Shown piece after piece: positions 58,130 to 64,000 of a stretch of DNA of 64,000 nt. The notes under the pieces were generated by a model. It was not told where the DNA came from. It made no database searches and was given only the letters and a program-made list of their open reading frames with translations. Where the stretch lies: NCBI RefSeq assembly GCF_004342025.1, contig NZ_SLWN01000001.1, positions 541,972 to 605,971 on the forward strand. Reading direction: 5' to 3'. Each line of letters starts with the position of its first letter. The stretch's first letter is position 1. A program made the translations under genes and the position numbers. The DNA is from Kribbella steppae (GTDB lineage: Bacteria; Actinomycetota; Actinomycetes; Propionibacteriales; Kribbellaceae).

Positions 58130-58792
58130 ATGAAGCCTGCCCCTGGTGAGCCGCTCGCGGAGCCCTGGGAGGCGGTGAGCTCGGCCGAGCTTGCGTCGAG
58201 AATTCTCGGCGGCCCGGCGGTGCCGACAGGGCGGCCGCTCATCGTGGCGATCGATGGTCGCAGCGGCTCAGGTAAATCGACCCTCGCGGATCGGCTGTCC
58301 ACCGTCATCCCGCTGTCGACAGTTGTCCATGTCGATGACATTGCCTGGCACGCACCCCTGTTCGAGTGGACGGAGTTGCTGGCCACCGGCGTTCTCGAAC
58401 CTCTCCATCGCGGCGAAGCTGTGTCGTACCGCCCACCGGCGTGGCAGATCCACGAGCGGCCCGGCGCTGTCGACGTACCGGCCGGACTCACAGCGGTGAT
58501 CGTCGAGGGAGTAGGCGCCGGCCGACGCGAACTCACCGATCTCATTGATGTCCTGGTCTGGGTCCAATCCGACTACGCCGAAGCAGAGCGGCTCGGTATC
58601 GCCCGCGACATCGCTTCCGGCGTCAACGGCGATGCGGAGGCGGCGGTGGAGTTCTGGCACATGTGGATGGCAGCCGAGGTCCCCTTCCTCGAACGCGACC
58701 GCCCGTGGCAACGCGCAACCATCATCACCGCCGGCACCTCCCCGCACTCCCGGCCACACACCAACCTCATCGCTCCCCCGCTACCCACCTGA
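58130..58792 (+). CDS. uridine-kinase-like P-loop NTPase
   Basis: 220 residues from ATG 58130; a GTG at 58094 is in frame and possible. Walker A is VAIDGRSGSGKSTLADRL, followed by VVHVDDIAWHAPLFEW, the HVDDFY-like position of uridine/pantothenate kinases, and VIVEGVGAGRRELTDLIDVL. The chain ends in a helix (VEFWHMWMAAEVPFLE) and a proline-rich tail. It likely phosphorylates a nucleoside or other small molecule; substrate unknown. Neither ribosome site nor leaderless -10 is convincing, so the start is uncertain. Confidence 0.83.
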   Translation: MKPAPGEPLAEPWEAVSSAELASRILGGPAVPTGRPLIVAIDGRSGSGKSTLADRLSTVIPLSTVVHVDDIAWHAPLFEWTELLATGVLEPLHRGEAVSYRPPAWQIHERPGAVDVPAGLTAVIVEGVGAGRRELTDLIDVLVWVQSDYAEAERLGIARDIASGVNGDAEAAVEFWHMWMAAEVPFLERDRPWQRATIITAGTSPHSRPHTNLIAPPLPT

Positions 58793-58887
58793 ACGCCCCT
58801 GGGCACGGGGGCTTCACCCTTGCTCACGCAGAACGAACGGTCAGCAAACTGTGCCTTACGGTGGCCGGTTGGCGGGCACATGGATGC

Positions 58888-58893
58888 GGGTAC
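58888..58893 (+). promoter_or_regulatory. GGGTAC -10 box of a SigB-like promoter
   Basis: GGGTAC at 58888-58893 lies 31 bp before the start codon at 58925. The best upstream GNNT is GGTT at 58867-58870, giving a spacing of 17 bp, one more than usual, so this promoter is less certain than those at 57769 and 57800. Confidence 0.35.
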
Positions 58894-58924
58894 AGGGGCC
58901 TCGACCGGCGAAAGGAGGCCCGTT

Positions 58925-59101
58925 ATGTCGACGCCGTTCCCCCAGGATCCTGGCGATCCCACTGGGCCGTTCCCCGAGCCCGACGTCGATCCGGACAGCG
59001 CACCCGTCGATCCGGACGGCGTACCCGCGCCAGACCGAGAGCCGGACTTCGATCCCAACCCGGACTTGCCCGGCCGGCCAGACGCCGACCCACTCGGCTG
59101 A
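58925..59101 (+). CDS. short Asp/Pro-rich protein B
   Basis: 58 residues from ATG 58925 behind AAAGGAGG (58911-58918). Composition matches the gene at 57854: repeated P-D-x-D-P elements (EPDVDPDSAPVDPDGVP, DREPDFDPNPDLPGRPD), strongly acidic and probably unstructured. No family recognised. It is followed by a PRC-barrel gene and a DUF7218-type gene, all in the same direction. Confidence 0.7.
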   Translation: MSTPFPQDPGDPTGPFPEPDVDPDSAPVDPDGVPAPDREPDFDPNPDLPGRPDADPLG

Positions 59102-59181
59102 AGGGCAGACCTGACATTCCTCAGGTCGGCTCCCCCTGCACACCGCCCCACCCCTGCACGCAATGGAAGGCGGAATCAACA

Positions 59182-59538
59182 ATGACCATGAGCGCGTTCG
59201 ATCCGTGGAACTACCGGCACGACAGTGGCTACTCGTCCGGCGTGGATCTGGTCGGATTCAAGATCGCGGCCACCGACGGAGACATCGGCAAGGTCGACCA
59301 GGCCACCTACGAGTCCGGCACCTCAGGACTGGTCGTCGACACCGGCCCGTGGATCTTCGGTCGCAAGGTGCTGCTGCCGGCGGGCGTAGTAGACCGCGTC
59401 GACACTGATGAGGGCAAGGTCTACGTCGACCGCACCAAGGACCAGATCAAAGACGCACCCGAGTACGACGAGGACGCCGGCGTCGACGACGACTACCGGA
59501 CTCGCCTCGGCGGCTACTACGGCGAGACCTACCGGTAG
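59182..59538 (+). CDS. PRC-barrel domain protein
   Basis: 118 residues from ATG 59182 (a second ATG at 59188 is possible), with GGAAGG upstream. The PRC-barrel is seen in VDLVGFKIAATDGDIGKVDQ, SGLVVDTGPWIFGRKVLLPA and VDRVDTDEGKVYVDRTKDQI. The tail is acidic and ends GYYGETYR. Stand-alone PRC-barrel proteins of this kind are common in actinobacterial stress clusters; they may bind RNA or proteins, but the role is not known. Confidence 0.9.
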   Translation: MTMSAFDPWNYRHDSGYSSGVDLVGFKIAATDGDIGKVDQATYESGTSGLVVDTGPWIFGRKVLLPAGVVDRVDTDEGKVYVDRTKDQIKDAPEYDEDAGVDDDYRTRLGGYYGETYR

Positions 59539-59574
59539 GTCGGTGAGACGTCGAACGCAGGCCAGGAGGTAGAG

Positions 59575-59799
59575 ATGCCAGGGAAGTCGGCGAACGTCAA
59601 GAACGAGAAGCAGTACGAGGCTCTCAAGGACAAGGGGATGTCCAAGGAGCGCGCCGCCAAGATCGCCAACGCGCCGAAGTCGAGCGAACATGGCGGCAAA
59701 CAGAGCGGCAAGGGCGGCAGCAGCAAGCAAGGCGGCACCACCGCCCAGAAGAAGGAAGCCGGCCGCAAGGGCGGCAAGGCAGCCGCGAAGAAGAACTGA
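59575..59799 (+). CDS. DUF7218-type small basic protein
   Basis: 74 residues from ATG 59575 behind AGGAGG. N-terminal KNEKQYEALKDKGMSKERAA followed by KIANAPKSSEHGGK is the short helix pair of the family I know as DUF7218 (earlier related to Rho-termination-factor N-like proteins). The C-terminal tail is Lys/Gly/Ser-rich (EAGRKGGKAAAKKN), suggesting nucleic acid binding. Function not established. It closes the small stress-type gene group and is followed by a hairpin. Confidence 0.8.
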   Translation: MPGKSANVKNEKQYEALKDKGMSKERAAKIANAPKSSEHGGKQSGKGGSSKQGGTTAQKKEAGRKGGKAAAKKN

Positions 59800-59804
59800 C
59801 ACGA

Positions 59805-59847
59805 CCCCGTGGGACCACCTGCCCGACGCACAGGCGATCCCACGGGG
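59805..59847 (+). terminator. hairpin after the DUF7218-type gene
   Basis: CCCCGTGGGA (59805-59814) pairs perfectly with TCCCACGGGG (59838-59847); a CCTG/CAGG pair lies inside the 23-nt loop. It ends the small-gene group; no T-run. Confidence 0.6.
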
Positions 59848-59879
59848 CATCAGTGAGAACCCTGCCCGGGCCGAGTCGA

Positions 59880-60080
59880 TCACCCCGCCCGGTGCAGGAG
59901 ATCCGGCCGACCTTCGTCGGAGTCCGGCGAGGGGATGACTTCGGCGCGGGCTTCGGTCAGCTGGTCGTCCACAATCGGGCCGGCCTGCTTGGGGCGAACG
60001 GGGCCGCCACCCAGCCGGCGATACTTCCACTGGCACTCGTCGTAGTCGTAGTACGTGTCCACTCCGCCAACGGTGATCAC
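59880..60080 (-). CDS. short hypothetical protein, Tyr/Asp-rich N-terminus
   Basis: 66 residues from GTG 60080, with GGAG (60090-60087) six bases upstream. It starts VITVGGVDTYYDYDECQWKY followed by RRLGGGPVRPKQAGPIVDDQ. The DYDE-C-x-W element is distinctive but I do not recognise the family. Codon use is GC-rich at third positions. The upstream gap (60081-60245) holds an ATTGCC/GGCAAT inverted repeat near 60155-60169 and nothing else I can support. Confidence 0.5.
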   Translation of the reverse strand: MITVGGVDTYYDYDECQWKYRRLGGGPVRPKQAGPIVDDQLTEARAEVIPSPDSDEGRPDLLHRAG

Positions 60081-60245
60081 GATCGTCTCCGTCAGTGCGA
60101 TCCATCAACCACCCGCCCGCTGCTGGACGGCGCGAGGCCGGTACCCGCAATTGCCTACGGCAATCGTCTGGATGTCCCAAGGCCGAGTGATCGAGAGCGT
60201 CCCGAAGCGGGCGGTGTTCTTTGGTCGGCCGTCGGCGGTGGGCGG

Positions 60246-61367
60246 TCAGCCGCCGGAGACGCCGAGCTCCGCGTCCGCGAGGTCGGCGGTCAACCCGTCG
60301 GTGTCGTCCAGCCAGCCCTGCGGCAGCACGATGTGGTCGCGCGGGCTGCCCTGACGGCCGCGGGGTGCACCGAGCTCTGCGACGGGGAACGGGACGGCCG
60401 GATCCAGTTGGGCAAGCAGTTCGTCCAGCTGGGTCAGGGATTCGACCATGCCGAGGGCCGCACGCAGTTCGCCGCCGGCCGGGAATCCCTTGAGGTACCA
60501 CGGGACGTGCTTGCGGAAGTCACGGAGCCCACGCGGCTCCCCCATCAAGTCGGCCAGCAGTTCACCGTGACGCCGCATCACCGTGGCGACCTCGCCGAGC
60601 GTCGGCAGGTTCAGCGTCTCACCACCGGCGAACGCGACCGCGAGATCGCGGAACAACCACGGCCGGCCGAGACATCCACGACCGACGATCACCCCGGCGC
60701 AGCCGGTCTCCGCGACCATCCGCAGTGCATCACCGGCTTCCCAGATGTCGCCGTTGCCGAGCACCGGGATGTTCACCTGCCGCACCAGCTCGGCGATCGT
60801 GGACCAGTCCGCCTGACCCGAGTATGCCTGGGCCGCCGTACGTCCGTGCAAACCGATGGCCGCGGCGCCCGACTCCTCAGCGATCCGGCCGGCGTCGAGA
60901 TAGGTCTGGTGCGCCTGGTCGATGCCGATACGTGTCTTCATCGTGACCGGTACGCCGTACGGCGTCGCAGCACGAACTGCCGAGTGCAGGATCGCGCCGA
61001 GCAGGTTGCGCTTCCACGGCAGTGCCGCACCGCCGCCCTTACGCGTCACCTTCGGGACCGGGCAGCCGAAGTTCAGGTCGATGTGGGCGACGCCGTACTG
61101 GTCGCACAGGATCTGGACCGCGCGGCCGACGTAGACCGGGTCGACGCCGTACAGCTGCACCGAGCGGACCGTCTCGCTCTCGTCGAACGTGAGCATGTCG
61201 AGCGATTTCTGGTCACCCTCGACGATCCCGCGCGAGGTGATCATCTCGCACACGTACAGCCCGGCGCCCTGCTCCGCACACAGCCGGCGGTACGCCGCAT
61301 TCGTGATGCCGGCCATCGGCGCGAGCACCACGGGTGTGTCGATCGTCAGGTTGCCGAGCTTGAGCAT
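60246..61367 (-). CDS. dusB: tRNA-dihydrouridine synthase (DusB-like)
   Basis: 373 residues from ATG 61367, 4 bp after the stop of the DUF4333 gene. The enzyme reduces uridine in the D-loop of tRNAs with FMN and NADPH. Seen: VVLAPMAGITNAAYRRLCAE, the catalytic cysteine in DLNFGCPVPKVTRKGGGAAL (Cys102), VTMKTRIG, and FMN phosphate site VGRGCLGRPWLF with IGLHGRTAAQAYSGQADW. GAAGG about 10 nt upstream is the only ribosome site. The gene lies in the glyS operon. Expected length. Confidence 0.95.
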   Translation of the reverse strand: MLKLGNLTIDTPVVLAPMAGITNAAYRRLCAEQGAGLYVCEMITSRGIVEGDQKSLDMLTFDESETVRSVQLYGVDPVYVGRAVQILCDQYGVAHIDLNFGCPVPKVTRKGGGAALPWKRNLLGAILHSAVRAATPYGVPVTMKTRIGIDQAHQTYLDAGRIAEESGAAAIGLHGRTAAQAYSGQADWSTIAELVRQVNIPVLGNGDIWEAGDALRMVAETGCAGVIVGRGCLGRPWLFRDLAVAFAGGETLNLPTLGEVATVMRRHGELLADLMGEPRGLRDFRKHVPWYLKGFPAGGELRAALGMVESLTQLDELLAQLDPAVPFPVAELGAPRGRQGSPRDHIVLPQGWLDDTDGLTADLADAELGVSGG

Positions 61368-61371
61368 TTGC

Positions 61372-62058
61372 TTAGGCCTTCGCCACCAGGACCTGGCCGT
61401 TGCCGGAGACCTGCGCCTTGTACGGCTGGACCGCGTTCGTCGTGCTGGTGACGTCGCACGCGATGCCGGCGCCGGAATGCTTGACCACGGCAACATCATC
61501 CATCGTGCAGGTCACCTTGGCCGCATCGGGCGCGGCCCGCAGGACGGCGTCGACCACCTTCGGCTTCACGATCGCGACCGACTCGGAGGTGAACTTGTAC
61601 GACGCGGTGTACGTCTTCGCGTCGACCGTCAGGGTGCCCGTGTAGGCCTTCCCGCCGTACGTGACCGTGCAGGTCAGCTCGTGCTTGCCGGGCTTCTCGA
61701 CGTCTGACATGCCCGGGCACTTCACCGTCGTGGCGGCGGTCTTGCCGGCCGCGATCTGCGCCTGCTTGGCGATCGCGAACTGGATCCGCTCGGCCAGTGG
61801 GGCGTCGTTCTCGGGCTCGCCGGTGACCTTCGGCGTCGGCCACGGCTTCGACGGTGTCGGCAGCGGGGTGAGCGACGGCGTGGACGCCGTCGGAATCGGC
61901 GCGCTGGACGGAGCCGAGGCGGACGGAGCCGGGGTGCTGGCCGCCTCCGGGTCGCTGTCCGAGCAGGCGGTCAGTACGAACACCGCGATCGCGGACAGGC
62001 TGAAGACGGTCAGTCCGAACCGGATTCCCTCCGGCGACAGCTTGCGCCGTACCCCCAT
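61372..62058 (-). CDS. DUF4333 membrane-anchored protein
   Basis: 228 residues from ATG 62058, two bases after the glyS stop (TGACGATG), so translationally coupled. N-terminal basic region and a membrane helix (FGLTVFSLSAIAVFVLTACS) end in a cysteine: LTAC could be a lipobox. A long Pro/Ser/Thr/Ala linker follows, then two DUF4333 units of the pattern V-x-C-x...x-C-T-V-T-Y-G-G (VKCPGMSDVEKPGKHELTCT and VTCTMDDVAVVKHSGAGIAC), each with a cysteine pair. Exported, cell-surface protein of unknown role; its place between glyS and dusB is not explained by function. Confidence 0.85.
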   Translation of the reverse strand: MGVRRKLSPEGIRFGLTVFSLSAIAVFVLTACSDSDPEAASTPAPSASAPSSAPIPTASTPSLTPLPTPSKPWPTPKVTGEPENDAPLAERIQFAIAKQAQIAAGKTAATTVKCPGMSDVEKPGKHELTCTVTYGGKAYTGTLTVDAKTYTASYKFTSESVAIVKPKVVDAVLRAAPDAAKVTCTMDDVAVVKHSGAGIACDVTSTTNAVQPYKAQVSGNGQVLVAKA

Positions 62059-62060
62059 CG

Positions 62061-63446
62061 TCAGCAACCGACCAGGTGCTGGGCGAGGTAGCCGGTGACC
62101 TCGGTGAGCGCGACCCGCTCCTGCTTCATCGAGTCGCGTTCGCGGATCGTCACCGCCTGGTCGTCGAGGGTGTCGAAGTCGACGGTGATGCAGTACGGCG
62201 TCCCGATCTCGTCCTGGCGGCGGTAGCGGCGGCCGATCGCACCGGCGTCGTCGAAGTCGACGTTCCAGTTCTTCCGCAGCTCGCCGGCCAGGTCCTTCGC
62301 CTTCGGGGACAGCTCGGCGTTCCGCGACAGCGGCAGCACGGCCGCCTTCACCGGGGCCAGCCGCGGGTCGAACCGCAGCACCGTCCGCTTGTCGACACCG
62401 CCCTTCGCGTTCGGCGCCTCGTCCTCGGTGTAGGCGTCGAGCAGGAACGCGAGCACGTTGCGGGTCAGGCCTGCCGCCGGCTCGATCACGTACGGCGTCC
62501 AGCGCTCACCCTTCTCCTGGTCGAAGTACGACAGATCGGCCCCGGAGTGCTTGGAGTGGGTGGACAGGTCGAAGTCGGTCCGGTTCGCGATGCCCTCGAG
62601 CTCGTCGAACTCCTTGCCGCCGAAGTTGAACCGGTACTCGATGTCGACGGTGCGCTTCGAGTAGTGGCTGAGCTTCTCCTGCGGGTGCTCGTAGTAGCGC
62701 ATGTTCTCCGGGCTCAGGCCGAGGTCGAGGTACCAGTCCCAGCGGGTCTTCAGCCAGTACTCGTGCCACTCCTCGTCCGAGCCGGGCGCGACGAAGAACT
62801 CCATCTCCATCTGCTCGAACTCCCGGGTCCGGAAGATGAAGTTGCCCGGGGTGATCTCGTTGCGGAAGCTCTTGCCGACCTGGGCGATACCGAACGGCGG
62901 CTTCTTCCGCGCCGTGCCCATCACGTTGGCGAAGTTCACGAAGATGCCCTGTGCGGTCTCCGGGCGCAGGTAGTGCAGCCCTTCCTCGGACTCGACCGGG
63001 CCGAGGTAGGTCTTCAGCAGGCCGTTGAACATCCGCGGCTCGGTGAACGTGCCCTTGTTACCGCAGTTCGGGCAGGCGATCTCGGCCAGCTTGACCTCGT
63101 CGGCGTCCTTGTTCTTCCGCCGGGCGAAGTCCTCGCGCAGGTGGTCGTCGCGGAACCGCTTGTGGCAGGACTGGCACTCGGTCAGCGGGTCGACGAACTC
63201 CGACAGGTGACCGGAGGCCTCCCACACTTTGGTCGGCAGGATCACCGACGAGTCCAGCCCGACAATGTCGTCACGGCTGGTCACCATCGCCCGCCACCAC
63301 TGGGTCCGGACGTTGTTCTTCAGCTCGACACCCAGCGGCCCGTAGTCCCAGGCCGACTTGGTTCCACCGTAGATCTCGCCGCACGGGTACACGAAGCCCC
63401 TCCGCTTGCTGAGGCTGACGACGGCATCGACGGTTTCCACGGGCAC
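62061..63446 (-). CDS. glyS: glycyl-tRNA synthetase, dimeric type
   Basis: 461 residues from GTG 63446, with GGAG 7 bases upstream. Class II synthetase: motif 1 region [40 protein letters not shown] (motif 2) and the C-terminal anticodon domain. A zinc-like site is seen in ECQSCHKRF with CPNCGNKG. This is the homodimeric type (GRS1-like), not the GlyQ/GlyS tetramer. A candidate promoter -10 is TAGCCT (63494-63489). A T-box leader is not present (see rejected items). The downstream operon is the DUF4333 gene and dusB. Confidence 0.97.
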   Translation of the reverse strand: MPVETVDAVVSLSKRRGFVYPCGEIYGGTKSAWDYGPLGVELKNNVRTQWWRAMVTSRDDIVGLDSSVILPTKVWEASGHLSEFVDPLTECQSCHKRFRDDHLREDFARRKNKDADEVKLAEIACPNCGNKGTFTEPRMFNGLLKTYLGPVESEEGLHYLRPETAQGIFVNFANVMGTARKKPPFGIAQVGKSFRNEITPGNFIFRTREFEQMEMEFFVAPGSDEEWHEYWLKTRWDWYLDLGLSPENMRYYEHPQEKLSHYSKRTVDIEYRFNFGGKEFDELEGIANRTDFDLSTHSKHSGADLSYFDQEKGERWTPYVIEPAAGLTRNVLAFLLDAYTEDEAPNAKGGVDKRTVLRFDPRLAPVKAAVLPLSRNAELSPKAKDLAGELRKNWNVDFDDAGAIGRRYRRQDEIGTPYCITVDFDTLDDQAVTIRERDSMKQERVALTEVTGYLAQHLVGC

Positions 63447-63537
63447 TTTTCGACTCCAGTAACGGCACTTTGCAACTCGGAAGGGTCCAGGCTATCGGTC
63501 CTACCGGCCCCTGGTGGAATCCACGCGGAGATCGGTG

Positions 63538-63828
63538 CTACGGCAGGAAGTCGGGCAGGTCGTCGTACGCGCTCGGCTCGTCGATCGCCAGCGAGAGGAG
63601 CGGCACCGCGGTGAGCTTCACCTCGTACGGCGACAACGCCCGCCGGTAACTGCCGATGTTCTCCCATTCCATGGTCAAAGCGATCAATTCAGGGTCGTCA
63701 ACGTTCCACCCAGCCCGGGTCGCCACGAACCCCTTCTGCTTCCGCAGTACGTCGACCGCAGCCTGCAACCGTACTGCGAACTCCGCTTGCTCGGCCTCCG
63801 GAACCCGAAACCTGATCACCACGAACAC
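63538..63828 (-). CDS. antibiotic biosynthesis monooxygenase (ABM) domain protein
   Basis: 96 residues from GTG 63828, 6 nt after TAGGGT (leaderless). The dimeric ferredoxin-like fold is plain: MFVVIRFRVPEAEQAEFAVR, LRKQKGFVATRAGWNVDDPE and LIALTMEWENIGSYRRALSP. ABM-like proteins include heme-degrading enzymes, polyketide oxygenases and quinol oxygenases; no specific residue set can be named here. It is followed by glyS, which has its own promoter candidate. Confidence 0.85.
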   Translation of the reverse strand: MFVVIRFRVPEAEQAEFAVRLQAAVDVLRKQKGFVATRAGWNVDDPELIALTMEWENIGSYRRALSPYEVKLTAVPLLSLAIDEPSAYDDLPDFLP

Positions 63829-63905
63829 GCACCCACCCTATGCACCCCCACCCACACCCAGCCCACCCGGTAGCCAGTGGGCTCGGACAGGAACCGGTGG
63901 GGCGA

Positions 63906-63942
63906 GACAGGAAATACCCTGTCCCAACCCACGAGTGGGTGT
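63906..63942 (-). terminator. tandem hairpins after the partial gene at the right edge
   Basis: GACAGG-AAATAC-CCTGTC (63906-63923) and CCCAC-GA-GTGGG (about 63928-63939) are adjacent inverted repeats; a wider GGGGC/GCCCC pairing encloses both with one bulge. They lie directly downstream of a minus-strand stop codon at 63944-63946 and probably terminate that gene. Confidence 0.5.
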
Positions 63943-63943
63943 C

Positions 63944-64000
63944 TCAGCCCCGCGACTCCAAGCAAAGCGGCGGCGTCCCGGCAGCCAGCGCGTCAGGCAC
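63944..64000 (-). CDS. C-terminal end of a gene continuing beyond the right edge
   Basis: The minus-strand frame is open from the edge for 18 codons (VPDALAAGTPPLCLESRG) to a TGA at 63946-63944, with GC at 15 of 18 third positions, followed by tandem hairpins. Too short to name. It could also be a chance frame. Confidence 0.35.
   Translation of the reverse strand: MPDALAAGTPPLCLESRG

Noticed and set aside
63447..63537. T-box leader in front of glyS
   Set aside because: Only about 90 bp separate glyS from the upstream gene and no T-box core (TGGNACCGCG-like) is visible.

Overview
This window is high-GC chromosomal DNA from an actinobacterium. Gene content (SARP/nSTAND/WD40 regulator, LAL-type LuxR regulator, HTH-MurA fusion, F420/PPOX-type protein, DUF4832, ROK and AraC regulators, a stand-alone LigD-type polymerase) and the frequent TANNNT-6/7 nt-(A/G)TG leaderless starts suggest a soil genus of the Nocardioidaceae/Kribbellaceae type; Kribbella is my best guess, from memory of gene content only. 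No rRNA, tRNA, CRISPR array, IS element or prophage was recognised. The window carries a split housekeeping backbone, all on the minus strand: dnaG (10.5-12.5 kb), dgt (15.7-17.0 kb), ppdK (25.6-28.3 kb), dusB, a DUF4333 protein and glyS (60.2-63.4 kb), with accessory genes between them.

Layout. 0-5.5 kb: truncated DUF4389 membrane protein, a SnoaL-like protein behind a palindrome, an AMIN-like secreted protein, a tandem pair of paralogous secreted proteins, a phosphotransferase and a YiaA/B membrane protein. 5.5-10.2 kb: a 1415-residue SARP-ATPase-WD40 regulator divergent from a small secreted/membrane protein, with SARP-like 11-bp-spaced repeats between them. 10.3-17 kb: dnaG and dgt separated by a TolB-like protein, an FAD reductase and a decayed sialidase. 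17-24.2 kb: DUF899, a RibD_C reductase divergent from an ArsR regulator with a perfect operator, a broken MFS gene, a TetR/hydrolase divergent pair, an HTH-MurA fusion with an 18-bp palindrome, and a protein with Phd-like repeats. 24.2-31.2 kb: nested inverted repeat, YciI, methyltransferase, ppdK, and metE behind a cobalamin riboswitch. 31.3-41.6 kb: VWA/MoxR-ATPase pair, serine hydrolase, a Clp_N-HTH regulator with two operators, Mug-type glycosylase, hydrolase/TetR divergent pair, phosphotransferase, a minisatellite and LigD-polymerase. 41.8-45.4 kb: an overlapping four-gene operon (patatin, MGT glycosyltransferase, membrane protein, hydrolase). 45.5-55 kb: DUF4832 protein and a ROK regulator sharing an upstream motif, AraC regulator, FAD oxidase, an 18-codon ORF coupled to an epimerase, PPOX protein and a 920-residue LAL regulator. 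55-60.1 kb: a molybdopterin oxidoreductase with a helper-like protein and a run of small stress-type proteins with SigB-like promoters. 60.2-64 kb: dusB, DUF4333 protein, glyS, a monooxygenase and the end of one more gene.

How it works together. The most coherent units are: metE controlled by B12 (cobalamin-independent methionine synthesis when B12 is scarce); several self-contained regulator/target pairs, each with a readable operator; the patatin-glycosyltransferase operon, likely acting on a lipid or other hydrophobic acceptor; and the 55-60 kb group, which looks like a general-stress cluster. About eighteen genes appear to start without a leader. Two genes (sialidase and MFS transporter) have decayed through internal deletion plus frame change.
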